The position numbers and the translations under genes were made by a program. The notes under the pieces were generated by a model. The model ran no database searches, had not been told where the DNA came from, and worked only from the letters and a program-made list of their open reading frames with translations. Positions 49,263-57,788 of a DNA stretch of 64,000 nt are shown one piece after another. Source of the DNA: Phocaeicola massiliensis B84634 = Timone 84634 = DSM 17679 = JCM 13223 (lineage in GTDB: Bacteria > Bacteroidota > Bacteroidia > Bacteroidales > Bacteroidaceae); contig NZ_KB905472.1 of assembly GCF_000382445.1 (NCBI RefSeq), positions 2,935,603 to 2,999,602 on the forward strand. Reading direction: 5' to 3'. Position 1 is the first letter of the stretch. Every line of letters starts with the position of its first letter.

Positions 49263-49337
49263 GATAATTAAGTCCTTTAAAACCAAATATGAACAACCAA
49301 TTTTTATTTTTTTTAAATTTATAAATTTAAATTCATT

Positions 49338-52025
49338 ATGAACAAAAAATTTTTAAGTGCAATCCTGTTCGGAGCTTTAATGGTTTCGTCAACAGGAACA
49401 TTTGTATCTTGTAAAGATTATGACGATGATATCGATAATCTGCAAGGACAAATTACTGCAAATGCTGATGCAATCAAGGCTTTGCAGGATCTCGTTGGTA
49501 GCGGTAAGTATGTTACTTCAGTTGCAAAAACAGCTGACGGACATGGCATTACCTTTACATTCAATCAGGGTGATCCTGTAACTATCACTTTGGATGATGA
49601 AAAAGGCAATGGAGATGTTGTGAAGGTTGTAGATGGTATTTTATATATCAACGATGAACCTCAAGAACTGAAGGTTGCCACAAGTGAAACGAAACCGTCT
49701 ATCATAATGCAGGATGGTGTATGGGCTGTATTGCAGGAAGACGGAACCTACAAATCTACAGGCGTTCCCGTTTCCGGCGTTAGCGTTGTAGGTAGCGAAG
49801 CTGATGGATTTACACTGACTATCTTTGATAAAGACGGTAACAAACAGGAAGTGAAAGTTCCTACTGCTACCTCAATAGTTAGCGATTTAATTTTGATTGA
49901 TAACAAACAAAATTTAGACTTTAAGAAGTTTACATATACAGGGGAAGTTGTAATAAAAGAATGGAAAGGGCCACGTACTTTACCAGCTGAGAAGGGTAAA
50001 CAAATAAATCTTGTTTCTTCTGTTGAAACCCCTGTTGTACAAATTAATCCGACTGGTGTTGATGGTAAGGAGTTAACATACTCATTAGTTGATAGTAAAA
50101 ATAATATTCCCAACCATATTGCCTTAAAAGCTACTGATTATAAAGAGCTTGTTGTAGAAAGAACAGCAAATCCAAATGGGTTGTATACTTTATCAATGAA
50201 TGAAGCTTTTATTTCAATGGATGATGTTGAAAAATTTATTAACCAGTTCAAAGATGGGGATAACTATAAGTTATACGCTGTAACTATTGGTAATATCCGC
50301 TCTGAATATCAGTTAAAAGTACAAGAATCGCAAGAAAAAATTAATTTAACTCAACTTGAAATCAAAGATGCTTCAGGTAATCTTATAGAAATTAATGGTC
50401 AGAAATTTGTTGGCATTAATCAAACCTGCGGTTCATCAGAACATCTGGCTGCTAAGATTAATACTAATGAATGGTATTTTGTAAACGGAAAAAATGCTGG
50501 TGCTTTATATGATATGCACCTTTCTGTTGATGATGATGCCAAAACTTTATTTGGCATTGAAATTGAAGAGACTGTTGGTACATATAAATTTAGATTGACT
50601 AAAACTCCTGATAATATTACAAAAGCAGGTTTCAAATTAACTTTAGAAACTGTTAGTAATGAGGGGGCACATGAAACAGCTAATGTATGGTTTGGTCAAG
50701 CAAGTACTATTTCTAATGAAGTAGTTTATGATCCTATCACTCATCAGCTGAGCAAGAATAGCACTACTGATCTTTCTAAGGATAAGAACTTCTTCCAGAT
50801 TGATTTGACTAAGATGAAGGATGCTCTGGGTACTGAAGGTCTGGCTTTGTGGAATACTAAGGTGAAGAGACATGAAGTTACTTACCTCAAAGCTGACGGT
50901 ACACCTTTGACTGAAACTGATCAAATAGTAGAAACTTTCGTGTCTGAGTTGAAAGATAACATGAAGGGTAACAACGATAAAGCCGTACGTGTAGGTAAGA
51001 CTGCTAAGAATATGATTTTTGCTGTTAACAATAAGAAGGCTGGTAATAAAGAAACATCACCGTTTAGAATTGGCGAGCAGTATACAGCTGTTATCACATT
51101 CTATGATGCTTTGACAGGTGGTGAGAAACTGAATTCTATCAAGGTTCCGTTCACATTCACTCTGCCTGCTATCACTGAGTTGTTCGCTATTGATCCGGGA
51201 TTCGTTCAGGATAATGTGGCTAACTGCTACTTATATGAAGATGATTCTGATAAATATATTGCTGGTACAACAACATCTACTACTGCTACATTCAAGCTAA
51301 GCAGAATCTTCTCTAAATATGATACCAACGGATTTACTGTTAAGCTGAATACTACAGACAAAATTGGCTCTACAGATAAGGTATCTTCACAATTAGCTGA
51401 TTTGAACGTAGCGGGTTATGATGAGGTTCCGGTTGAACCTAATCAGTTAGCTTACTTGGCTTTGACAGGTACATTGGGACAAGAACCAGGTTACGATCAA
51501 GTTTTGAAACTGACTATTGATGGTAAGTTCGACAACGCTTGGACATATCCTTCTGATGCAGTATTCAACTTCCAGGTGAAAGTAATGAGTCCGATTGAAA
51601 AAGGTAAGATTGTTCCGAAAGAAGGTAATGTAGTAACAATCAAGGCTTCTGATTTGGACGGTTATAAGTTCGGTAATGATGTTATTATCGGTTACACTTA
51701 TAATACTGAGGTATCTTACAAGGTTATGCCGGATATAATTAATGAAAAAGACAATAGTAAAGCAGCATGGTCTCGTACTGATATTAAAGAAGTAACTGGT
51801 GAAACAGGTAACAAGTTGTACTTCGAAGTTGGTAATGGTGGTTTAGCTACTGCTGCTACAACAAAAACTATTGATGGCAAGGAAGTAACAGTTGAAGGTG
51901 GTCTGATCCTGAAAGGTTATCAAGTTGACCACACAGTTGAAACGACTATCAAGATTAAAGTAGAAGATATTTGGGGTCGTGTTAAATCAAGTCCTGTTCC
52001 TGTTAAGATTACTGTAGGTGAATAA
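49338..52025 (+). CDS. S-layer-like surface lipoprotein (module B)
   Basis: An 895-residue predicted lipoprotein whose first 32 residues are identical to those of module A (MNKKFLSAILFGALMVSSTG, lipobox TFVSC, KDYDDDID). The next stretch, NLQGQITANADAIKALQDLV, is a short coiled-coil. The mature part is beta-rich with repeating K/T/D/V strands and differs from module A. A near-identical leader, AAATTTATAAATTTAAA, precedes both genes. It is probably the expressed member, since its promoter faces it. A terminator follows at 52115-52144. Its exact role (capsule-like layer, adhesion or complement resistance) is known only for relatives. Confidence 0.75.
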   Translation: MNKKFLSAILFGALMVSSTGTFVSCKDYDDDIDNLQGQITANADAIKALQDLVGSGKYVTSVAKTADGHGITFTFNQGDPVTITLDDEKGNGDVVKVVDGILYINDEPQELKVATSETKPSIIMQDGVWAVLQEDGTYKSTGVPVSGVSVVGSEADGFTLTIFDKDGNKQEVKVPTATSIVSDLILIDNKQNLDFKKFTYTGEVVIKEWKGPRTLPAEKGKQINLVSSVETPVVQINPTGVDGKELTYSLVDSKNNIPNHIALKATDYKELVVERTANPNGLYTLSMNEAFISMDDVEKFINQFKDGDNYKLYAVTIGNIRSEYQLKVQESQEKINLTQLEIKDASGNLIEINGQKFVGINQTCGSSEHLAAKINTNEWYFVNGKNAGALYDMHLSVDDDAKTLFGIEIEETVGTYKFRLTKTPDNITKAGFKLTLETVSNEGAHETANVWFGQASTISNEVVYDPITHQLSKNSTTDLSKDKNFFQIDLTKMKDALGTEGLALWNTKVKRHEVTYLKADGTPLTETDQIVETFVSELKDNMKGNNDKAVRVGKTAKNMIFAVNNKKAGNKETSPFRIGEQYTAVITFYDALTGGEKLNSIKVPFTFTLPAITELFAIDPGFVQDNVANCYLYEDDSDKYIAGTTTSTTATFKLSRIFSKYDTNGFTVKLNTTDKIGSTDKVSSQLADLNVAGYDEVPVEPNQLAYLALTGTLGQEPGYDQVLKLTIDGKFDNAWTYPSDAVFNFQVKVMSPIEKGKIVPKEGNVVTIKASDLDGYKFGNDVIIGYTYNTEVSYKVMPDIINEKDNSKAAWSRTDIKEVTGETGNKLYFEVGNGGLATAATTKTIDGKEVTVEGGLILKGYQVDHTVETTIKIKVEDIWGRVKSSPVPVKITVGE

Positions 52026-52086
52026 TATCACACTATGGTTGGATAAAAATTGAATAAGTCGTTTCTCTGGTGAGAGAAATGCTTAG

Positions 52087-52111
52087 ATAATAGAAAAACT
52101 TTAAATTTATA
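52087..52111 (-). repeat. Orphan copy of the surface-gene leader
   Basis: 25 bp identical to 10627-10651, the start-codon-proximal leader of module A (contains AGAAAAACTTTAAATTTATA). Here it is 61 bp after the module B stop, on the minus strand relative to a leader, with no gene start next to it. Confidence 0.8.
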
Positions 52112-52114
52112 GCT

Positions 52115-52144
52115 GAATCCCCCGCTTGTGAAAGTAGGGGATTC
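52115..52144 (+). terminator. Terminator after module B
   Basis: GAATCCCC pairs with GGGGATTC (52137-52144), 14-nt loop, then T-rich sequence. Confidence 0.8.
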
Positions 52145-52197
52145 TTTATTTATTTATCTTTATTGGTGGCTTTTCTTTGCTTTAACTCTAACCTCTT

Positions 52198-52446
52198 TCA
52201 AATAATGTTATATATGCTTGCTTTTGTCAGGTTAAAGTAGTGAATAACTCTACTCAATTCACACATGGTGTCCTTTTCCTTATATAATAATCTGCCTCCT
52301 ATTTTGTAATAAGGCAGCCTGCCGTTCATTCTGTAATCAGCCAGCGTCCTTCGTGTCAGCTTCAATTTCTCCGCCAACTCGCTGTCGATAATGTAACGTT
52401 CTTCGTTCAGGACCGGACGAAGGTTTTGCTCCTGATCATCCAGCAT
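52198..52446 (-). CDS. Excisionase-like HTH protein
   Basis: An 82-residue protein with a MerR/HTH_17-type DNA-binding fold: YIIDSELAEKLKLTRRTLAD, YRMNGRLPYYKIGGRLLYKE. Such small proteins serve as excisionases or regulators in Bacteroides conjugative and mobilizable elements. It is followed upstream (to the right) by a second HTH gene. Together with the transfer genes beyond, they mark an element remnant. Confidence 0.72.
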   Translation of the reverse strand: MLDDQEQNLRPVLNEERYIIDSELAEKLKLTRRTLADYRMNGRLPYYKIGGRLLYKEKDTMCELSRVIHYFNLTKASIYNII

Positions 52447-52516
52447 TTTGGACAGGGTGCTTATGTTCCGAAAAAACGTATAATCTCAGGGCTTTCTTTG
52501 GTCAGCATGAATTGAG

Positions 52517-52810
52517 TCATAAGGATTTGGGGGTTACATGGTGAATACTGTTTTCCAAATAATATATAATATCCTGACGCCTGTAATATACCTTGCGGTC
52601 TATATGGCTGTAAGGGATAATCCTGCTTCTCCGAAGTTGCAACAGCTTTCGGGGTGAGACATTCATAAGCATACATGCTTCCTGGTTGTCAATCCAGTCA
52701 TCCATACTACAGATGCCTTCTCCGCATGTTTCACGCATTTGCTTTTCAACGGCTTCCAAAGCCTCATTCATTTCCATGAATGCCTTAGCTTCGATACATA
52801 CAAATTCCAT
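52517..52810 (-). CDS. HTH_17 DNA-binding protein of a mobile element
   Basis: A 97-residue protein: a helical N-terminus (ALEAVEKQMRETCGEG), then an HTH_17 domain (IDNQEACMLMNVSPRKLLQL, RRSRIIPYSHIDRKVYYRRQ, DIIYYLE). It is of the kind found next to the excisionase gene in Bacteroides mobilizable elements. The ATG at 52808-52810 removes a doubtful N-terminal extension that overlaps the opposite-strand ParA remnant. Confidence 0.7.
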   Translation of the reverse strand: MEFVCIEAKAFMEMNEALEAVEKQMRETCGEGICSMDDWIDNQEACMLMNVSPRKLLQLRRSRIIPYSHIDRKVYYRRQDIIYYLENSIHHVTPKSL

Positions 52811-52879
52811 AAACTCTGCTTTTTTTGTCCGGCACGAAAATACGGGAAGGAAAAGTCGTGGGCCAAAGGATGTCATCAA

Positions 52880-53018
52880 ACGGCATCAGATGTCATCAGA
52901 TGTCAGAAACCGGTCTGTTTGGGGCAGCACTTTGTTCCCTCCATCTTCCTCCGCAATGAAAGGAAGCAGTCTGGACCTGCTAGCAGCGGAAATAGAAACC
53001 ATACTGAAACTTCAATAA
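52880..53018 (+). pseudogene. ParA/TraA C-terminal fragment
   Basis: About 45 codons ending SVWGSTLFPPSSSAMKGSSL, DLLAAEIETILKLQ. This resembles the last helix region of the ParA-like TraA protein that precedes the DUF3408 gene in Bacteroides conjugative elements. The rest is missing. It starts in a short repeat (GATGTCATCA). Confidence 0.4.
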
Positions 53019-53026
53019 AAACAATT

Positions 53027-53263
53027 ATGACCACCAAAAGAAGAACGGATTACCAAGTGGACGAGGAGGCATTGAAACGCATGATGGCAGGAGATGTGAC
53101 CGCTTTGGAAAGAACGGTTCCTCCGGAAGAGAAGCCGGAAACAAAAAGTCAGGCTAGACCTTGTCTGGAGAAACAGGAGAAGAAAAGCGGTTCTTCCAGA
53201 CAGCAAATAAAAAAACACCGGATGGAGCGGCTGATTCAGATGAATACCGGAACCGGTTTCTGA
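53027..53263 (+). CDS. DUF3408 conjugation protein, N-terminal part
   Basis: 78 codons beginning MTTKRRTDYQVDEEALKRMM, typical of the N-terminus of DUF3408 proteins of CTnDOT-like elements. At 53209-53215 an A7 run (codons ATA AAA AAA) is in phase with a classic -1 slippery heptamer, A AAA AAA. After this the frame continues only to a stop at 53261, while the rest of the family sequence is in the -1 frame. Confidence 0.6.
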   Translation: MTTKRRTDYQVDEEALKRMMAGDVTALERTVPPEEKPETKSQARPCLEKQEKKSGSSRQQIKKHRMERLIQMNTGTGF

Positions 53264-53475
53264 AAGTGAAACTGTCGGGAGCAAGAAGGCAGACCTATAT
53301 TAACGATACATTGTACAGGACTGTTGCCAAAGTATTGCCGGTCATTGCACCGGAAATGTCTGTCCCCATGTTTTTAGGGAGTGTACTGTCAGACCATCTG
53401 GAAAGGTATCAGCATATCATCAATGAAATATATAATCAAGAAGCAACTCAAAAGCCAATAGAATGGAAGAAATAG
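53215..53475 (+). CDS. DUF3408 conjugation protein, C-terminal part (-1 frame)
   Basis: From the A7 run on, the -1 frame encodes DSDEYRNRFLKVKLSGARRQ, TYINDTLYRTVAKVLPVIAP and MFLGSVLSDHLERYQHIINE, the conserved C-terminal ribbon-helix-helix-like part of DUF3408. Translated through a -1 shift, the protein would be about 149 residues, the usual size. It overlaps the next gene by 13 bp. Confidence 0.6.
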   Translation, partial: TPDGAADSDEYRNRFLKVKLSGARRQTYINDTLYRTVAKVLPVIAPEMSVPMFLGSVLSDHLERYQHIINEIYNQEATQKPIEWKK

Positions 53476-54128
53476 TTTATTTATCAATACGGTTCGGCTG
53501 TACCGCTTATCTGTTATATAAGGTATGGAAACAAAAAGAGAGAATAGGTAAAATCTGTGATCTGCTTTATACTCCCCGCAATCGGCCACAAGCAGAAAAA
53601 GACAACGGTGAACCGGGAAATGCACAGGATGTGATGGGAGCTACCCGCTTTGTCTATCTGGACGAGAATGCCGGGAAGACCGTCGCCCCTTACATGAGCC
53701 AGCAACTGGAAACCGGAAGTGATTTTATCGGAGCGGATAAGGATATTCCGGAAGATGAAGTGGAATGCAAACTGCCTTTGGAGGAGATGAGAATGCTGAA
53801 AGAAGAACAGAAGGAACTGGACAGCCGCTCTTCCGAAACGGAAGCCATTGCTCCGATGGTTACTCCTGCTGACCTGCTCAATGTAGGCGACGTGCTGTTT
53901 AACCTGAATGGTGCTGGCTCGGACGGGAACAAATCATACAGGGCGGCCATGACACTGCATTCCATCCGGGAAACGGACATGTTTGAACTGTTCTCCTCCC
54001 AGGTGGAGAACAAGAAGCTGATTGAGGAACTGATGGAGAAATATGTGGATAAGGAGGGGAATGCGTTGCCTTTGAAAAGAGAGAGAAAAGAAAATCCAGT
54101 TGATTACGAATGGAGGCATTTTCTTTAA
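53463..54128 (+). CDS. DUF4122/TraD-like conjugation protein
   Basis: A 221-residue protein with an N-terminal hydrophobic helix (VYLSIRFGCTAYLLYKVWK) and an acidic middle and C-terminus (LPLEEMRMLKEEQKELDSRS, DVLFNLNGAGSDGNKSYRAA, ENPVDYEWRHFL). This matches the DUF4122 family that follows DUF3408 in the transfer region of Bacteroides conjugative transposons. The later tra genes are absent, so the element is truncated here. Confidence 0.68.
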   Translation: MEEIVYLSIRFGCTAYLLYKVWKQKERIGKICDLLYTPRNRPQAEKDNGEPGNAQDVMGATRFVYLDENAGKTVAPYMSQQLETGSDFIGADKDIPEDEVECKLPLEEMRMLKEEQKELDSRSSETEAIAPMVTPADLLNVGDVLFNLNGAGSDGNKSYRAAMTLHSIRETDMFELFSSQVENKKLIEELMEKYVDKEGNALPLKRERKENPVDYEWRHFL

Positions 54129-54440
54129 AGTGAAGTAATAGAATAGTGGATACTTTAAAATCATCCCACCATAGAAAAATATATCTGCGATGGGGATGAA
54201 TAATACTGATTTTATTATTATGTCATTGACAAAAAGGACATTTTATTATTAAATTATCAGGAGAATCTGGATGTGTTATATTTAATAACTTACCCCTATC
54301 TCCTCCAAAGTCATGATAATTCAGGTTATTGCCAGATAAATTTCATCCCGCCGGTATAAATGCAAGAATTAACTTAACCGTTCGCGTAAACGATATTTTT
54401 TCAATAAAAATCTTATAAACATTGAATGCATTTTAAAATG
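54129..54440. other. Intergenic stretch after element remnant
   Basis: About 310 bp, AT-rich, with a weak inverted repeat (CATCCCACCAT with ATGGGGATG) just after the DUF4122 gene. I see no gene. It may contain the right end of the lost element. Confidence 0.35.
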
Positions 54441-54446
54441 TATTTA

Positions 54447-54454
54447 TATATTTG
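54447..54454 (+). promoter_or_regulatory. -7 box of the second SusC/SusD locus
   Basis: TATATTTG, followed by CACC. It gives a leader of about 135 nt before the SusC start at 54597. Confidence 0.6.
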
Positions 54455-54596
54455 CACCAAAAAAACAAAAGAACCTTTAAAAAAGAGGGAATTTATTAAC
54501 TTATTGGTTTAATTTTTTATAATTAGGAATTTTCCTTAAAGCCAAAATAAAAATCACAGATGAATTGTCATAAAACACATTTTTAATATTAAAGCT

Positions 54597-57500
54597 ATGA
54601 AAAAAGAGCGACTAAAGCTAGTAAGCGCTATGTTACTTTTATCCGGCTTTTCTACCGGATATGTGCAGGCCGTACCCCATGCAGCGGCTGTAGAAATGTA
54701 TTCTGTACAACAAGACAATACTTGCACGGGGGTGGTTGTAGATCAGAACGGTGAGACCGTCATCGGTGCGTCTGTCGTTGTCAAAGGAACAACAAACGGA
54801 ACAATAACAGGACTGGACGGAGATTTCAGTATCCCAAATGTCAAGAAAGGTGATGTCATTGTCGTTTCATATGTTGGTTATGTAGACTCTGAAATCGTAT
54901 GGGAGGGAAAACCTTTAAAAATCGCGCTGAAAGAGGACAGCAAGACCCTGGATGAGGTTGTTGTTGTAGGTTATGCGACTGTCAAGAAAGCCAATCTGAC
55001 CGGTGCGGTTTCTGCCGTCGATGACAAAGTGCTGGCAGACCGTCCCATCGTCAATTTAGGACAAGGTTTGCAAGGAACAATTCCTAATTTGAACATCACC
55101 ACCAGCGGACAGCCGGGAAAAGGTTCAAGCTTCAATGTCCGCGGTGAAACATCCATCAATGGTGGTAGCCCGCTGGTTTTGGTCGACGGAGTGCAGATGG
55201 ATCCGAATCTGATCAATCCGCAAGATGTGGCAAGCGTATCAGTATTAAAGGATGCAGCTTCTGCCTCTATCTATGGAGCTCGTGCCGCTTATGGCGTTAT
55301 CCTTATCACAACCAAGAGTGGTCGCAAGAATATGCCTACACAAGTGTCATTCGATGCATCTGTTTCATTCAACAGCCCGACAACCCGTCCGGAATACATG
55401 AACTCTATGGAATATGCGCACTGGATGAACGCTGCAAACAATACAACCAGCGGTCATGATCTTTTCAGCCAGGAGGAGATGGAACATATAGAAGCTTATT
55501 TCTATGATCCGGTCAACAATCTTCCGGTCTTTGTGGCAAAAGACCCAAGTAGCTGGCAATATGGAAATTGCCAGGCCGGTAAATATGCCTATTGTGGAAA
55601 CACGGACTGGATGAAGGAGATGTACAAAAAAAGTTACCCTGTCCAAAAATATAATGTAAACATCAACGGCGGTAGTGACAAGGCCACTTATTATACTTCG
55701 GTGGGCTATATAGACCAGGGATCACTGATGCGTTATGGGGATGAGGGCTTCCGTAAGTTCAATATGGTAAACAATATCAATTATGACATCAATAACTGGC
55801 TGCACGTCTCCATGAAGACAAGTTACATCCGTACCGAGCTGGACGGACTTGCCCAGGATGCCGTACACGGAGAAGCATGGATTGGCAATGATACCCAACC
55901 ACTTATGCCAGTAAAACATCCTGATGGAAATTGGGCGGGTCAAGGTAATTACACCAATTTTGCCGCAGTTCTGGATGAAATGGGTTCACGTAAGACCACA
56001 AAAAATGACTTCTGGAACACCCTTGCCGTGAAGCTTACCCCATTAAAAGGACTGACAATCAACATGGACTATACGTTCAACTATTATGCCGAACATAACA
56101 AGGTACACAGAAAAACATTCAACGAATATGGTATAGATGGCAAATTCTTACAGGTTTTCCAACACTCCAGACCAAGCGGCGTATCAGAAAGCCAGGCCAA
56201 TGACACATACAACGCTTTCAACCTGTTCGGTGATTATGAACTTACTTTGGGAAAACATTACTTCAAAATAATGGCCGGTTACAATCAGGAGAGCAAGCAT
56301 ACCCGTGGCTTTTCGGCAAGCCGCAATGAGCTTATCTCCAATGACCTTCCCTCAATGGACGCTGCTACCGGAGAGAAATATGTAGGCAATTCGGATGACA
56401 GTTGGGCCACAAGAAGCGGTTTCTTCCGTATAAACTACAGTTTTGCAGATCGTTATTTGCTGGAAATGAACGGTCGTTATGACTTATCATCTAAATTTCC
56501 CAAAAACGACCGCTCCGTATTTAGCCCTTCCTTCTCTCTGGGATGGAAATTATCGGAAGAAAGCTGGTTTAAACAACCCACTAACGGTTTTTTTGATGAA
56601 TTGAAGATAAGAGCCTCTTACGGTAGTCTGGCAAACCAGGCTTTGGACAATGGGTGGTACGCTTACCTGTCCAATTACGGAACTGGTACCTTGGGATATA
56701 TCATGGGGGGAAAACAGCCCCAATACGTATTGCCCGGTGGTCTTGTAAGCAATACCGTTACCTGGGAAAAGGTTACCCAGTGGGACTTGGGACTTGACTT
56801 TGTCATTCTGCAGAACCGTTTGAAGGGTACATTCGACTATTATCAGCGTAAAACGACCGATATGTTGGGACCGGGTAGAATATTGCCTAATATCCTAGGT
56901 ATGAGTGAGCCCTTGGAGAATGCCGCCGATATGGTAACACGCGGTTGGGAACTGGCATTGACCTGGAATGACCAGCTGGACAACGGACTACATTACAGTG
57001 TGGGATTCAATCTCTCTGACACCCAAGCAGAAATCACCAAATATGACAACCCGACCAAATCATTGTCTTCCCCATATTATGAAGGACAAATAGTTGGTGA
57101 TATTTGGGGATACGAATCCACCCTGTTCCAGTCATCGGATGAGATAACTTCGGCCCCTGACCAATCCAAGCTGGATGGCGGAATCAGCAAGGTTCCCGGT
57201 GATATCAGATTTATGGATATTGACGGTAACGGTGTCGTAGATTATGGAGAGAACACAGTTGATAATCCGGGTGATATGAAGATTATCGGTAACAACAAGG
57301 CGCGTTACCGTTACGGATTCAATATCTCGGCAGACTGGAAAGGTTTTGACCTCGGAATATTCTTCCAGGGTGTCGGAAAACGTGACCTGATGCTTCCCAA
57401 TACATTCAGATGGCAATACGGAAGCATGTGGCAGGTTCCTACAGCTGTAGGAAATGATTACTGGCGTGAAGACAATGTAGGAGGATGGCTTCCAGTGGCA

Positions 57501-57770
57501 CGTTTCAATGGCAGCCAGGCTTTAGGTCAAAACCAGACACGCTATCTGCTTGACGCATCCTACCTGCGTCTCAAATCATTGTCTTTCGGATATACCCTGC
57601 CTGTTTCCCTGACCAAACAATGGGGAATACAGAAATGCCGCGTATATTTCACCGGAGAGAACCTGCTGACCTTCAAGCATACTCCGGAAGGATTTGACCC
57701 GGAACTGGACGATCCATACAAGTATCCACAGCAGAAATCGCTGGCTTTGGGACTTAATGTTGTATTCTAA
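54597..57770 (+). CDS. SusC-like TonB-dependent transporter (second locus)
   Basis: A 1057-residue protein with a long signal peptide (ending VQAVPHAA), a carboxypeptidase-regulatory-like domain (CTGVVVDQNGETVIGASVVV), the plug start (DEVVVVGYATVKKANLTGAV), GQPGKGSSFNVRGETSINGG and a barrel ending GLNVVF. It takes up oligosaccharides with the SusD partner 18 bp downstream. The fucosidase gene that follows suggests fucosylated host glycans. Confidence 0.95.
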   Translation: MKKERLKLVSAMLLLSGFSTGYVQAVPHAAAVEMYSVQQDNTCTGVVVDQNGETVIGASVVVKGTTNGTITGLDGDFSIPNVKKGDVIVVSYVGYVDSEIVWEGKPLKIALKEDSKTLDEVVVVGYATVKKANLTGAVSAVDDKVLADRPIVNLGQGLQGTIPNLNITTSGQPGKGSSFNVRGETSINGGSPLVLVDGVQMDPNLINPQDVASVSVLKDAASASIYGARAAYGVILITTKSGRKNMPTQVSFDASVSFNSPTTRPEYMNSMEYAHWMNAANNTTSGHDLFSQEEMEHIEAYFYDPVNNLPVFVAKDPSSWQYGNCQAGKYAYCGNTDWMKEMYKKSYPVQKYNVNINGGSDKATYYTSVGYIDQGSLMRYGDEGFRKFNMVNNINYDINNWLHVSMKTSYIRTELDGLAQDAVHGEAWIGNDTQPLMPVKHPDGNWAGQGNYTNFAAVLDEMGSRKTTKNDFWNTLAVKLTPLKGLTINMDYTFNYYAEHNKVHRKTFNEYGIDGKFLQVFQHSRPSGVSESQANDTYNAFNLFGDYELTLGKHYFKIMAGYNQESKHTRGFSASRNELISNDLPSMDAATGEKYVGNSDDSWATRSGFFRINYSFADRYLLEMNGRYDLSSKFPKNDRSVFSPSFSLGWKLSEESWFKQPTNGFFDELKIRASYGSLANQALDNGWYAYLSNYGTGTLGYIMGGKQPQYVLPGGLVSNTVTWEKVTQWDLGLDFVILQNRLKGTFDYYQRKTTDMLGPGRILPNILGMSEPLENAADMVTRGWELALTWNDQLDNGLHYSVGFNLSDTQAEITKYDNPTKSLSSPYYEGQIVGDIWGYESTLFQSSDEITSAPDQSKLDGGISKVPGDIRFMDIDGNGVVDYGENTVDNPGDMKIIGNNKARYRYGFNISADWKGFDLGIFFQGVGKRDLMLPNTFRWQYGSMWQVPTAVGNDYWREDNVGGWLPVARFNGSQALGQNQTRYLLDASYLRLKSLSFGYTLPVSLTKQWGIQKCRVYFTGENLLTFKHTPEGFDPELDDPYKYPQQKSLALGLNVVF

Positions 57771-57788
57771 TCTTAACACAAAACTTTT

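Noticed and set aside
52461-52676. 71-codon minus-strand frame between the HTH genes
   Set aside because: It overlaps the HTH_17 gene in another frame and has no motif.
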